Below, piece by piece: positions 35,316 to 44,833 of a stretch of DNA of 64,000 nucleotides. This DNA is from Alteromonas aestuariivivens (GTDB lineage: Bacteria > Pseudomonadota > Gammaproteobacteria > Enterobacterales > Alteromonadaceae), in the NCBI RefSeq assembly GCF_003367475.1, contig NZ_QRHA01000004.1:289205-353204 (forward strand). The letters run 5' to 3'. Below the pieces are notes generated by a model that had not been told where the DNA came from, made no database searches, and saw only the letters and a list, made by a program, of their open reading frames with translations. The position numbers and the translations under genes are program-made. Numbering within the stretch: the first letter of the stretch is position 1; each line of letters opens with the position of its first letter.

Positions 35316-36632
35316 CTAGGGCTGCACGGTGTTCTTTTTGGCCAGTAACTCCAGCATCGCACCATCAAGTAATTGCTGCATTTTTTGCCCTGAACGCAAC
35401 ACCGATTCATCGCTGGCCCCGGGGTAAGAGGCCTGCGCCGCCACGGTAAATGAAACAGTGTGAGTTTTCAGTGGCAGGCAAACCTGCGCCAGCATCACAT
35501 TTTCACCTGTACCACGGGTTTCGGAAGGGCCCCAGCCAATCTTTTGATGGATACGCCACTTCCCTCCAGTGACAGCATTCAGCGCCTTTTCGGCCTGTTC
35601 TGAATTCAATTCAGGCTGCAGAGTAAGAGCCCGGGCAATCGCCATACCCAGCTGCAGGCTGATGCCGCGCATCATGCCCGCCGTGGGTAAGTTGGCGTCG
35701 GTGTGGCCGTGCCCGGTAAACAGCACATCAATGTCACCTGCCTGCAAAAACGGGTGGCGGGTTTGTGGGTCTGCCTGATGCATCGCCAGGCGCTTTAACC
35801 ACTCAGCCATGGCCAGGGTCGTCATGGTTTTGTTGCCGGTCAGGCCACAATTGTCACAGCGGTAGGGCAGATAACCCGGGTCATCGCCATTCGCTGCAAA
35901 TATCTGATAGGGCGAGCCTTGCTCATCAGCTGAAGCACGCCATACTGCAGGTTCAGGGGAAAGCAGACTGGTTTCGTAGGCGCCTCGAAACATCACATGG
36001 CCATCGGCTAAATTGAGCCAGTCTTTGTGGAACAGGCGGGTCAGGAAATCCCGCCCGGCCATGTTGGCAAAGTAGCTGGCAATGGCATTGGAGTCTCCGT
36101 CTGCCGTTCCGTGGGGAGCGTAACTGTGGATGCTGGTGATGAGATCAGCAATGTTGTACTGGCCAAGGTAACCATTGCCGCCAACCTTGTGCTGCTGTCG
36201 CAGCGCCGCCATGGCAGCGGTGTAGGCAAATACCTTGGAGGAACTCCAGGGTTCAAAATGGTCTCTTTCTGTGCCATTGGAAAGGTAACGATAGGCCGGC
36301 GTTGCGCTGGAGGTATCCGTATCAATGACCAGCACTTTCCCCAGTTCAGCAGGGCCGGAGAAAAACTGCCAGTCGTGACTGATGCGCTTTTCCCAGCCAG
36401 CCTGCTGGTAATTAACCTCACTGGATTTGCGATAATCGCCGTTGGTACTGCCTTTTATGTTGCTGCATGCAGGCGATAATTCTGACATCTCTGCCGGTAC
36501 CCAGAGCGGAGCATTCATGCGCTGGTTAATTATCTCCAGACTGTTGTCTGACTCCTGTGCCACTGCAGTTCCTGCCATACACCCCATGATCACCCACCTG
36601 CCTAACCGATTTGCCTTACCCAACCAATTCAC
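35316..36632 (-). CDS. Exported serine-hydrolase-like (beta-lactamase/transpeptidase fold) protein
   Basis: A 438-residue protein with a likely signal peptide (cleaved after AVA near residue 25). A candidate SxxK catalytic motif is EPWSSSKVFAY (Ser130, Lys133), followed by YNIADLITSIHSY and GDSNAIASYF, which has the SxN-like place of class A beta-lactamases and penicillin-binding proteins. A clear KTG motif is not seen; ETRGTGEN near residue 370 may fill its place. I therefore call it a serine-hydrolase-like protein of unknown substrate, possibly acting on peptidoglycan or esters. It converges on the chemoreceptor gene and stands alone. Confidence 0.5.
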   Translation of the reverse strand: MNWLGKANRLGRWVIMGCMAGTAVAQESDNSLEIINQRMNAPLWVPAEMSELSPACSNIKGSTNGDYRKSSEVNYQQAGWEKRISHDWQFFSGPAELGKVLVIDTDTSSATPAYRYLSNGTERDHFEPWSSSKVFAYTAAMAALRQQHKVGGNGYLGQYNIADLITSIHSYAPHGTADGDSNAIASYFANMAGRDFLTRLFHKDWLNLADGHVMFRGAYETSLLSPEPAVWRASADEQGSPYQIFAANGDDPGYLPYRCDNCGLTGNKTMTTLAMAEWLKRLAMHQADPQTRHPFLQAGDIDVLFTGHGHTDANLPTAGMMRGISLQLGMAIARALTLQPELNSEQAEKALNAVTGGKWRIHQKIGWGPSETRGTGENVMLAQVCLPLKTHTVSFTVAAQASYPGASDESVLRSGQKMQQLLDGAMLELLAKKNTVQP

Positions 36633-36800
36633 CCGTAATCTCGCTTCAAAGTTTGTTCAGCACCAATCTATTGAACTCGCCGCGAGATTGCAAAGCATTG
36701 CGTAACCAATTCAAAATCATAGTTTTTTTAACCATTGCAAGGCAACCTTTTACTACAGTGTCAAACGGAGCCTGATCAGAAGCCCGAATAATCGTCGTAA

Positions 36801-37847
36801 ATGCAGTACACTATGCGTAATTGTGAATTTGAGGACGTGAGAGTGGCCGTACACTGGTTTCCCGGGCATATGCACAAAGCCCTGAAAGAAATAAAGGAAG
36901 CAATGGGGCAGATTGATATTCTGATTGAGGTGCTGGACGCCCGCATACCCTATTCAAGTGAGAACCCGGAAATTGCAAGGGTCCGTGGTGACACCCCCTG
37001 CCTTAAAATTCTCAACAAATACGACCTCGCAGACCCAGAGGTTACGGCCACCTGGCAGGCCCATCTGGAAGCCGAGCGGGGGGTGAAAACTCTTACCACT
37101 TCCAACGATAACCCCGCCAACAGCAAGCAAATCATTGAACTGATACGCAGCGTTTGCGCCCACAAAGACGTGCCGGGCAAGTCCATCAAGGCCATGATCA
37201 CCGGCATCCCCAACGTGGGCAAATCGACGCTGATAAACCTGCTGGCGGACCGCATCATTGCCAAAACCGGTAACGAACCGGCGGTTACAAAAAGCCAGCA
37301 GCGCATTAACCTGGGCGGTGGCGTGGTGCTATTCGACACCCCGGGAGTGTTGTGGCCAAAGGTGGAAAACCCCAATTCCAGTTACCGTCTGGCGGCGTCC
37401 GGGGCAGTAAAAAATACTGCCATGGAATACGACGACGTAGGCTTTTTTGCCGCCGACTATCTGATAAAAGCCTACCCGGAGCTAATGAAGGAACGCTTCA
37501 AACTCGAAGAACTACCCAATACCGAAGTGGAATTTCTTGAAGCTGCGGCGAAAAAGCGCGGCGCAATAATGGCTGGCGGGCGAGTGAACCTGCACAAAAT
37601 CTGCGAAGTGCTACTGACCGAGTTGCAATCAGGCAAGCTTGGCCGTATTACGCTGGAAACCCCGCCAATGATAGAGCAGGAAAAACTGGCAATGGCCGAA
37701 GAAGCGGCCAGAAAAGCCGCCGCCAAGGAAAAACGCAAACAGAAATTCAAGCAGGGCTCATTGACCCCGGACAAAAAAGATCGCAAGGAAAAACGCACTG
37801 AAAAGCGCGAAGCACAAAGCCAGCGCATGAAAAAGCGCCGCAGCTAA
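36801..37847 (+). CDS. YlqF/RbgA-type circularly permuted GTPase
   Basis: A 348-residue GTPase with permuted motifs: G4 first (ILNKYDLAD near residue 90), then G1 (GIPNVGKSTLI near residue 138) and G3 (LFDTPGVLW near residue 178), ending in a very basic Lys/Arg tail that suggests RNA binding. RbgA-type proteins help assemble the large ribosomal subunit. The family start HWFPGHMHKALKEI lies 17 residues in, so the true start may be the GTG at 36843, which has GAGG upstream. A strong hairpin terminator follows. Confidence 0.85.
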   Translation: MQYTMRNCEFEDVRVAVHWFPGHMHKALKEIKEAMGQIDILIEVLDARIPYSSENPEIARVRGDTPCLKILNKYDLADPEVTATWQAHLEAERGVKTLTTSNDNPANSKQIIELIRSVCAHKDVPGKSIKAMITGIPNVGKSTLINLLADRIIAKTGNEPAVTKSQQRINLGGGVVLFDTPGVLWPKVENPNSSYRLAASGAVKNTAMEYDDVGFFAADYLIKAYPELMKERFKLEELPNTEVEFLEAAAKKRGAIMAGGRVNLHKICEVLLTELQSGKLGRITLETPPMIEQEKLAMAEEAARKAAAKEKRKQKFKQGSLTPDKKDRKEKRTEKREAQSQRMKKRRS

Positions 37848-37864
37848 GAGGTGTGCTGATAAGC

Positions 37865-37891
37865 AAAAGCGCAGTGAAAACTGCGCTTTTT
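37865..37891. terminator. Bidirectional terminator between the GTPase and FAD-enzyme genes
   Basis: A perfect 10-bp stem (AAAAGCGCAG/CTGCGCTTTT) with loop TGAAAA ends in five Ts on the plus strand and four on the minus strand. It sits between the convergent stop codons at 37847 and 37897, so it can end both transcripts. Confidence 0.85.
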
Positions 37892-37896
37892 ACCGC

Positions 37897-39531
37897 TCAT
37901 CTTCGATTTAACTGCTCTTCCCCGACTGCCGCCAACGCTGCGGCTTCAGCCACACGAATACCATCGATGCCGGCTGACCAGATGCCGCCGGCGTACCCCG
38001 CGCCTTCACCCGCCGGGTACAACCCTCTGACGTTAATGCTCTGGTAGTCTTCGCCACGCTTAATGCAGACCGGTGACGAAGTGCGGGTTTCCACTCCGGT
38101 CAGCATGCCATCCGGCTTGGCAAAGCCTTTGATTTGACGGTCAAACGCCGGAATGGCTTCGCGGATGGCTTCAGTCACAAACTCCGGCACTACCTTGCTC
38201 AAGTCTGTCAGGGTAATGCCCGGTGTGTAGGAGGGTTTGACGTCACCCAATTCAGCGCTGGGTTTACCGCTGAGAAAATCACCAATCAGCTGCGCAGGAG
38301 CATGATAGTTTTCTCCGCCCGCTTTGAACGCAAGCGCCTCCAAACGGCGCTGCAGTTCAATGCCCGCCAGCGGGTGGCCGGGGTAATCCTGTTCAGGGGT
38401 AATGCCTACCACAATCGCGCTGTTGGCGTTACGTTCGTGGCGTGAGTACTGGCTCATGCCGTTGGTCACCACCCGGTTTGGCTCCGATGCTGCGGCCACC
38501 ACGGTCCCCCCCGGGCACATACAGAAACTGTACACCGAACGGCCGTTTTTGCAGTGGTGCACCAGCTTGTAGTCGGCCGCACCAAGAATAGGGTGGCCAG
38601 CGTTGTCACCAAAGCGACATTTATCGATCATGCTCTGTTCGTGCTCAATGCGAAAGCCAACCGAAAACGGCTTGGCTTCCATGTAAACACCCTGCTCGTA
38701 CAGCGCTTCAAAGGTATCCCGGGCACTGTGGCCCACCGCCAACACCACCTGCTCGCAAGGTAAGTATTCGCCATCAGCCAGGTAGAGGCCTTTAATACGC
38801 TGGCCCTGTTCATCGGTTTCCAGGTCGAGCTTTTCAACCCGGGTGCTGAAACGGATTTCGCCACCCAGATCGAGAATTTTCTGGCGCATTTTTTCCACCA
38901 TGCTGACCAGCTTGAACGTGCCAATGTGCGGTTTGCTGACGTACATGATTTCTTCCGGTGCGCCAGCCGCCACAAATTCATGCAGCACCTTGCGCCCGTA
39001 ATGTTTGCGATCTTTCACCTGACTGTAGAGTTTACCGTCGGAAAACGTACCCGCACCGCCCTCGCCAAACTGAACGTTGGACTCGGGGTTCAGAGGCTGC
39101 TTGCGCCAGAAACCGAAGGTATCCTTGGTGCGCTCCCGCACTGCTTTGCCACGCTCAAGCACAATGGGCTTAAAGCCCATCTCGGCCAGGATCAGCGCCG
39201 CAAACAGGCCACACGGGCCTAACCCTACTACCACCGGCCGATGGGCAAGATTCTCCGGTGCCTGGGCCACGTACTTGTAGCGCATGTCAGGAGTAAGGCG
39301 CACACTCTGATCGCTGACAAAGCGCTTGAGCAGGACATCCTGATTGGCGACTTCAACGTCGAGGGTATAAATAAGCTGAATGTCTTTGTTGTTACGCGCG
39401 TCGTACCCCCGCTTGAACAGGTGGTAAGAAACAAGCTCACCGTCAGGAATATTGAGTTTGTTGAGAATCGCCAGTTTGAGCGCCTGCTCTTCGTGGTTCA
39501 GGGGTAATTTGATATCGGTTAAACGCAGCAT
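37897..39531 (-). CDS. FAD-dependent dehydrogenase (COG2509 type)
   Basis: A 544-residue flavoprotein. The dinucleotide-binding motif is VVVGLGPCGLFAALILAEMG near residue 100, after an N-terminal region of about 95 residues typical of this group. Later blocks are NVQFGEGGAGTFSDGKLYS, LAVGHSARDTFEAL, CMCPGGTVVAAASEP and a C-terminal GLYPAGEGAGYAGGI, where FAD contacts recur. These proteins are widespread and conserved but uncharacterised. It is monocistronic, with the fdxA gene divergent 175 bases away, so ferredoxin could be a redox partner, which is only a guess. Confidence 0.85.
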   Translation of the reverse strand: MLRLTDIKLPLNHEEQALKLAILNKLNIPDGELVSYHLFKRGYDARNNKDIQLIYTLDVEVANQDVLLKRFVSDQSVRLTPDMRYKYVAQAPENLAHRPVVVGLGPCGLFAALILAEMGFKPIVLERGKAVRERTKDTFGFWRKQPLNPESNVQFGEGGAGTFSDGKLYSQVKDRKHYGRKVLHEFVAAGAPEEIMYVSKPHIGTFKLVSMVEKMRQKILDLGGEIRFSTRVEKLDLETDEQGQRIKGLYLADGEYLPCEQVVLAVGHSARDTFEALYEQGVYMEAKPFSVGFRIEHEQSMIDKCRFGDNAGHPILGAADYKLVHHCKNGRSVYSFCMCPGGTVVAAASEPNRVVTNGMSQYSRHERNANSAIVVGITPEQDYPGHPLAGIELQRRLEALAFKAGGENYHAPAQLIGDFLSGKPSAELGDVKPSYTPGITLTDLSKVVPEFVTEAIREAIPAFDRQIKGFAKPDGMLTGVETRTSSPVCIKRGEDYQSINVRGLYPAGEGAGYAGGIWSAGIDGIRVAEAAALAAVGEEQLNRR

Positions 39532-39706
39532 ATTGCAAAGACTCTGTGATGTGCCGGGCGGCCTCTCCGCCAGGGCCCGCTAATTTTAATGCACTTGGTG
39601 AGGTTTCGGTAGGTAAATTGGCCCTTCCGTGTAATCAGACTTGAGTTTTAAAGCGGCTTCTCTACACTTGTCACCCATCCGCTGAGACCTGATTACCCGA
39701 ACACCA

Positions 39707-40030
39707 ATGACCTTCGTAGTGACCGACAATTGCATTAAATGCAAATACACCGATTGCGTGGCCGTGTGCCCGGTAGACGCTTTTTTTGAAGGGCCGAATT
39801 TTCTGGTGATTGACCCGGCCATCTGCATCGACTGTGCGCTGTGTATGCCCGAGTGCCCGGCGGACGCCATTTTTCAGGATACTGAACTGCCGCCGGATCA
39901 GAGCGAATATCTGCAGATTAATGCCGAACTGAGTCAGCAATGGCCAAACATTAATGAAGTTATACCCGCGCCGGCAGACGCAGATGACTGGAATGGTGTG
40001 CCGAACAAGCTGCCGCTACTGGAGCGCTGA
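39707..40030 (+). CDS. fdxA: 7Fe ferredoxin FdxA
   Basis: A 107-residue ferredoxin nearly identical in layout to Azotobacter ferredoxin I. The first cluster motif is [16 protein letters not shown] and the second is [12 protein letters not shown], giving one [3Fe-4S] and one [4Fe-4S] centre. The C-terminal tail (LNAEL-like, [12 protein letters not shown]) is the usual extension. The free cysteine that follows VCPVD in the Azotobacter protein is Ala here. It carries electrons in the cytoplasm and appears to be a single-gene unit. Confidence 0.93.
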   Translation: MTFVVTDNCIKCKYTDCVAVCPVDAFFEGPNFLVIDPAICIDCALCMPECPADAIFQDTELPPDQSEYLQINAELSQQWPNINEVIPAPADADDWNGVPNKLPLLER

Positions 40031-40045
40031 ACAAACGCTCAGGAA

Positions 40046-40666
40046 TTAGCCCTTAAAGCCTTTACCCACCACATACACCTCGCGGGAACGGGGGCGGGAG
40101 GCCGCAGGTTTGCGAATGATCACCTTATTGAACGAGCTGCGCACGTCTTTGACGTATTCGTCGTAGCCAACGCCCTGGAACACCTTGGCGCAGAAATTCC
40201 CCCCCGGTTTAAGTACGTTACGCGCCATATCCAGCGCCAGTTCCACCAGATAGATGGACGCATATTGATCGGTGGTGTTCACGCCACTGAGATTCGGCGC
40301 CATATCGGAAATGACCAGATCCACCTGATCGCCATTGAGGGTCTCCAGGATCTGGTTGTACACCGCTTCGTCGGTGAAATCGCCCTGAATAAAATCAACG
40401 CCGATGATGCTGTCCATTGGCAATATGTCCGAAGCAATTACCCGCCCGGAATCCCCCACTGCCGGTGCCACTATCTGCGACCAGCCACCCGGCGCAGAGC
40501 CTAAGTCCATTACCACTTTGCCCGGCCCGAACAGTTTGTCTTTTTCGTTGATTTCAAGCAGCTTGTAGCTGGCACGGGAACGATAGCCGTCCATTTGTGC
40601 CTTTTTCACGTACGGGTCGTTAACGTGTTCGTCCATCCATTTTTTGCTGGTTTTCGATCGAGCCAT
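40046..40666 (-). CDS. rlmE: 23S rRNA (uridine-2'-O)-methyltransferase RlmE (FtsJ)
   Basis: A 206-residue methyltransferase matching RlmE/FtsJ, which methylates U2552 of 23S rRNA. The catalytic K-D-K-E set is visible: Lys in [10 protein letters not shown], Asp in [11 protein letters not shown], Lys in NFCAKVFQG, Glu in [10 protein letters not shown]; the SAM motif is [12 protein letters not shown]. The frame extends 29 codons further up, but the family start is MARSK at 40666. In many gammaproteobacteria rlmE is followed by ftsH; here its 3' neighbour is the convergent fdxA gene. Confidence 0.93.
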   Translation of the reverse strand: MARSKTSKKWMDEHVNDPYVKKAQMDGYRSRASYKLLEINEKDKLFGPGKVVMDLGSAPGGWSQIVAPAVGDSGRVIASDILPMDSIIGVDFIQGDFTDEAVYNQILETLNGDQVDLVISDMAPNLSGVNTTDQYASIYLVELALDMARNVLKPGGNFCAKVFQGVGYDEYVKDVRSSFNKVIIRKPAASRPRSREVYVVGKGFKG

Positions 40667-40849
40667 AACGTGAGTCTGCTTAATGTTGCCGCGGGGACAG
40701 GTATTGTAATCTTGCGCGCTGGTTTTGCAAATTTGCCGCGCTGCAATTGGCAAGGTTTCTGCCAGTGCAGGCTTTTCAACTGACTTGATTCAGCCAACAA
40801 GCTACACTATGTGCGTATTGCTGCTGCCTGGGGCCCGAAAACATCTTTT

Positions 40850-41593
40850 ATGAAACTCGACGACGTTAAAAAACTGCACCACAAGAAGTATCGCGCCCAG
40901 TTCGGTTTTTACCTGGTGGAAGGCGAGCATCTGATCCTGGAGTTGCAAAAAGCCATGCAGAGCCGCCCCGAGCTCAAGCGCATCAGATTGTACATTACTG
41001 AGGAATATCAGGCGTGGGCGCAGACCCTGAGCGACGGTTTCATTCCTACTTTGGTCAGCAAGAAAAAAATGGCCCAGCTGAGCGACACCAAAACCCCACA
41101 GGGAATCGTAGCCTGTGTGCCGTTACCCAACATCGCCACGTATCCTGCGCCTAAAAAACAGGGCGAACGCTGCATTTACCTGCACGAAGTACAGGACCCG
41201 GGTAATTTGGGCACCATCCTCAGAACCCTGGCCTGGTTCGGCAACTTTCGCCTGTTACTGAGCCCGAACAGCGTCGACCCCTTCAACCCCAAGGTAGTAC
41301 GCGCCAGTATGGGCGCCATCTTCCACCTGCCGATAGAACTGGACGCAAGCCTGGACACTCTGCAACAGCGCTTTGAACGCTTCGCCTACCTCGACTTGCA
41401 GGGCAACAATGTAAAAGGTGCAGAATTCCGTGACTATCAGTGTTACCTTTTCGGCAACGAAGCCCGCGGCGTACCGCATGAAGCCCTGACCGCTTTTAAG
41501 GCCGAGCCGTTTACCATTCACGGCAGTGGCACCATCGAATCGCTCAACCTCGCCAGCGCCGTAAGCATGTGCGCGTATCAGCTTTCTGATTAG
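40850..41593 (+). CDS. TrmH/SpoU-family RNA 2'-O-methyltransferase
   Basis: A 247-residue SPOUT methyltransferase. An N-terminal substrate-binding part (KLHHKKYRAQFGFYLVEGEH) is followed by the catalytic domain: motif 1 HEVQDPGNLGTILRTLAWFG, motif 2 NPKVVRASMGAIFHLP, motif 3 LFGNEARGVPHEAL and SLNLASAVSMCAYQL with the trefoil-knot SAM site. It modifies rRNA or tRNA; the exact nucleotide cannot be read from sequence. A GTG at 40811 would add 13 residues, but the ATG at 40850 fits family starts better. It is divergent from rlmE. Confidence 0.87.
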   Translation: MKLDDVKKLHHKKYRAQFGFYLVEGEHLILELQKAMQSRPELKRIRLYITEEYQAWAQTLSDGFIPTLVSKKKMAQLSDTKTPQGIVACVPLPNIATYPAPKKQGERCIYLHEVQDPGNLGTILRTLAWFGNFRLLLSPNSVDPFNPKVVRASMGAIFHLPIELDASLDTLQQRFERFAYLDLQGNNVKGAEFRDYQCYLFGNEARGVPHEALTAFKAEPFTIHGSGTIESLNLASAVSMCAYQLSD

Positions 41594-41847
41594 TTAAATA
41601 AGGCTTCTGCTCAGCCGCTGAATTACAAACCTTACTCCCTTCGCGATCATCATGCCAAAGACAAACATTCTGCAATGATAAGTTCGGAAATTTTTCCAAT
41701 TGTAAACTAAAGTTTAAATTATGGCCGTCAGGCCCCGCTTCTCAATACCTCTTGCTAAAACCTTTTTAAACGCATCGTGAACGTGTTCACTGTTTGGTTT
41801 GCATTCAAAACTAGCCTGAATTAACAATCAATCGCGGAGAAAACCCA

Positions 41848-43533
41848 ATGAAATTATCTTCGATTTGGACCAAAGGACTGATCATAGTCTGGGTCCCAAT
41901 ATTTGGCATAAACCCCTTATTCAGTGCGGCACAAGTATTGGATTTTGAAGATGTCTATGTTCCCTCATTACCCAATGGTTACGCTTACATATACTCATAC
42001 CAAGGCTTTGAATGGTCCGGAGATTCCGGCAGGTACAGCTGGGTCGTGAGCAGCGAAAATGGCGATTGGTTTTCTGGCGATCAGGCGCACTCCGGAGAAA
42101 ACTTTGTCTGGAATAACGGAGGCCGGGACCTTTCACTCCGTTTAATGCCCAGCCCTTTAGCGCAGCGCTTTGATGTGAGTCACCTTTGGATGCGATCTCC
42201 AGGCTACACTGTTCATGTTCGAATGAATGGTTACGTTGATGGCACTGTTATATACACCAAAAGCCTTTACCTGAATGATACCTATCAACGCGTCGACCTT
42301 GATTTTATCGGCATCGATTACTGGGAGCTTACTGATAACTATTATGGGGTTTTGATTGATGACATGAGCCTCAATGTCTCAGCGTTTAATCCCCAAGCCC
42401 CCCTCTATACATTGGAAAATCCCAGAAACGACACCCGTTCAATCAACTCGTTCGGCTACAACGCAGTGGCAGATATTGGCGATATCAATAACGACGGAGT
42501 TTCCGACCTGCTTGTTGGCGCCTTCACACAAAATGCGAAATATCGATACCAGCAGGGCATTGCATTTCTTTTCTCAGGTTCAGACGGCAGCCTGATCAAA
42601 ACCATTCACTCGCCAGTTCGAGCCCACTTTGGCCAATTTGGCTACACTGTCGCAGGAGTTGGTGATCTTAATGGCGACTCTATACCTGATTACGCAGTTG
42701 GGGCACCTGGCCTTGGCATTGTTTTTGTGTTTTCTGGTGCAACCCACAACTTACTTTATCAGCTTGAGAGCAGCACTGGGCGGTTTGGTTTCTCATTGGC
42801 CCGTATCAGCGATGTCAACGCTGACGGGATATCAGATATTGTTGTGGGAGAACTCGGACAAATCCGCAATAACGGGTATGGAAAGGCTTACGTATACTCT
42901 GGTGCATCAGGAGCGTTGATCCATGAGATCGATGACCCGGAGCCGGTAGATGACAAGTTTGGCTTTCGGGTTACGGAAATTGGCGATGTCAACCGAGACA
43001 GTGTTCCCGACTTCGTTGTAGGAGCGTGGAACCGAGAATTTTCGAGTTCAGCATTTGTGTTCTCCGGCAAAGATGGGGCGCTGCTTTTTGCTATTGACGA
43101 TCCAAGCCCATTGCATCTGGGGTCATTTGGGACAGGCTTAACCGGCGTAGGGGATGTTAATGGAGACCATATTCCTGACTTAGCGATTGGCGATGCCTCA
43201 GACAATGATAGAGACGGCAGCGTCTTTATTTTTTCAGGTTTAAACGGAGCGCTACTGTATGCCCTAAGCAATCCCTACCAGACAGCAGAGGGGCGATTTG
43301 GCCAGCGGGTGAAAAGCCTGCGGGATCTTAATGGTGATTCGATAATGGACCTGGCTGTAGCGGCGGGCAATAACAAAACTTATGTTATATCCGGTTTGAA
43401 TGGCACCCTGATAGCAGTCTTGGATGGTGGCGAGACCTTTACAGCCATAGCCGACATCAATGGCGATGGCTGGGATGAACTAGCCACCACTACCATTAAC
43501 GACAAGGTATTGGTTTATAGTGGTAATTTCTGA
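41848..43533 (+). CDS. Secreted FG-GAP (integrin-alpha-like) beta-propeller protein
   Basis: A 561-residue protein with a signal peptide (cleavage near residue 30, after LFSAAQ), an N-terminal beta-sandwich domain of about 160 residues (DFEDV start, many Trp/Tyr/Asn), then seven FG-GAP repeats from about residue 208 to the end. Each repeat has a calcium loop of the form DxNxDGxxD, for example GDINNDGVSDLLVGA, GDLNGDSIPDYAVGA, SDVNADGISDIVVGE and GDVNGDHIPDLAIGD. Seven repeats make one closed propeller. GGAG lies before the start. It is probably an extracellular calcium-dependent binding protein. Confidence 0.85.
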   Translation: MKLSSIWTKGLIIVWVPIFGINPLFSAAQVLDFEDVYVPSLPNGYAYIYSYQGFEWSGDSGRYSWVVSSENGDWFSGDQAHSGENFVWNNGGRDLSLRLMPSPLAQRFDVSHLWMRSPGYTVHVRMNGYVDGTVIYTKSLYLNDTYQRVDLDFIGIDYWELTDNYYGVLIDDMSLNVSAFNPQAPLYTLENPRNDTRSINSFGYNAVADIGDINNDGVSDLLVGAFTQNAKYRYQQGIAFLFSGSDGSLIKTIHSPVRAHFGQFGYTVAGVGDLNGDSIPDYAVGAPGLGIVFVFSGATHNLLYQLESSTGRFGFSLARISDVNADGISDIVVGELGQIRNNGYGKAYVYSGASGALIHEIDDPEPVDDKFGFRVTEIGDVNRDSVPDFVVGAWNREFSSSAFVFSGKDGALLFAIDDPSPLHLGSFGTGLTGVGDVNGDHIPDLAIGDASDNDRDGSVFIFSGLNGALLYALSNPYQTAEGRFGQRVKSLRDLNGDSIMDLAVAAGNNKTYVISGLNGTLIAVLDGGETFTAIADINGDGWDELATTTINDKVLVYSGNF

Positions 43534-43649
43534 CCATACCTTGTCAGGATGCAGAAAAGGTCACCCAATATACTGCTCACAGCACAGCTATGTTTGGCGA
43601 AATGCCAAATGATAAACAGACACTTGCGTTGCCTTAGTTCCTGCCCGCT

Positions 43650-44831
43650 TTAACTGGCGATCAAGGACTGAGGCAACACTTTAGCCTGCGGGAAAACGTT
43701 GCGCAGTTCCGGCTGTGCCAGTTGCCAGTGCTGATGTAAGACCGTTGCGATCCAGTCAAAACTGTTTGAGGTGGGCATCAAATCCCGCTGCTCATACAAC
43801 TGTTCCGGCGCAAGCCCCGGCCACTGGCCCAACACCTGCCCACCACGCACCGCACCACCAGCCAGCAACAAGGCACTGGCGGTACCATGATCGGTGCCCT
43901 GAGTGCCATTTTCTTTGGCCGTACGCCCAAATTCGGTTGCAACAATAATCACGGTATTTTGCCATTCCTTGCCCAACCCCTTTTGCAGTGCCAGCAACCC
44001 CTGATCCAGCTCACTCAACCCCCGGTTCAGGCGATTGGCCTGTTGGTTATGGGTATCCCAGCCGCCGACTTCCAGCATGGCACAATCCAGTTTGGGATCT
44101 TCGAGCATTAACCTGGCGCACGCCCCGGCCAAATCTTCAAAACGGCCACGGCGTTTTGGCGCCTCCTCACTGCTGACTAATCCTCTCACCTGCATGCCTT
44201 TTTCCAGCGCTTCGTGCATTGCCGGGTTACCCTCGTACAAGGCGCTTAAACGCTCATAAAAGTCCTGTTCGGCATTGTCCAGGCCAGAAGGGTACCAGCT
44301 GTTAACCTGACTGGCGCTTCGCAGGCTCATTGGTTTGGCTCTGGATACGGCCAGTGCCGACGCCTGTCTGGCGGCCACCGCTCTGCCGAGCCAACCGCTG
44401 TCTTCATCGGTTTTCGGCAGACCACTTTCAAGATAATCCTGGCCATCAAAATGCGACCGTGATGGATAGCCGGAACCCACCGCAACAACAGGTAGCAGGG
44501 CTTTGTCCTGATACATCTGATACAGGTTTTTCAATGCAGGGTGCAGTGAAAAGGCCTTATTCAGCGGCAACAGCGGTTGGTTAAACGATTGCGACAGAGT
44601 TGGGCGCAGTTGCTGATAATGAGGGTCCTGGGTCGGGATGACGGTATGCAGGGAATCCAGTGCACCGCGCAGCAAAACCCAGACAATTTTGCGTTTACCC
44701 GGGCTGGCAGATCCAGCCACGGCATAACCTGTGGGAAACGACAGCGCGGCCATGCCCAGCAGGGTATTCCTGAGAAACTGGCGACGGTTCAATGGGCCAG
44801 GCCCTGGGTATTTTGAATTCATTTCAGGCAT
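43650..44831 (-). CDS. DUF1501 family protein, Tat-exported
   Basis: A 393-residue DUF1501 protein, a group with a sulfatase/phosphatase-like fold. A twin-arginine signal is visible near residue 16 (LNRRQFLRNTLLG), so it should be exported folded. Blocks include WVLLRGALDSLHTVIP, GWDTHNQQANRL, VATEFGRTAKENGTQGTDHG. It starts at the ATG at 44831, two bases after the stop of the DUF1800 gene and with a GGAGG site formed by that gene's last codons. DUF1501 and DUF1800 genes are nearly always paired; their joint function is unknown. Confidence 0.88.
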   Translation of the reverse strand: MPEMNSKYPGPGPLNRRQFLRNTLLGMAALSFPTGYAVAGSASPGKRKIVWVLLRGALDSLHTVIPTQDPHYQQLRPTLSQSFNQPLLPLNKAFSLHPALKNLYQMYQDKALLPVVAVGSGYPSRSHFDGQDYLESGLPKTDEDSGWLGRAVAARQASALAVSRAKPMSLRSASQVNSWYPSGLDNAEQDFYERLSALYEGNPAMHEALEKGMQVRGLVSSEEAPKRRGRFEDLAGACARLMLEDPKLDCAMLEVGGWDTHNQQANRLNRGLSELDQGLLALQKGLGKEWQNTVIIVATEFGRTAKENGTQGTDHGTASALLLAGGAVRGGQVLGQWPGLAPEQLYEQRDLMPTSNSFDWIATVLHQHWQLAQPELRNVFPQAKVLPQSLIAS

Positions 44832-44833
44832 GC

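Noticed and set aside
43593..43609. TTTGGC/GCCAAA hairpin as terminator between the FG-GAP and DUF1501 genes
   Set aside because: The stem is only six base pairs and has no T-run on either side.
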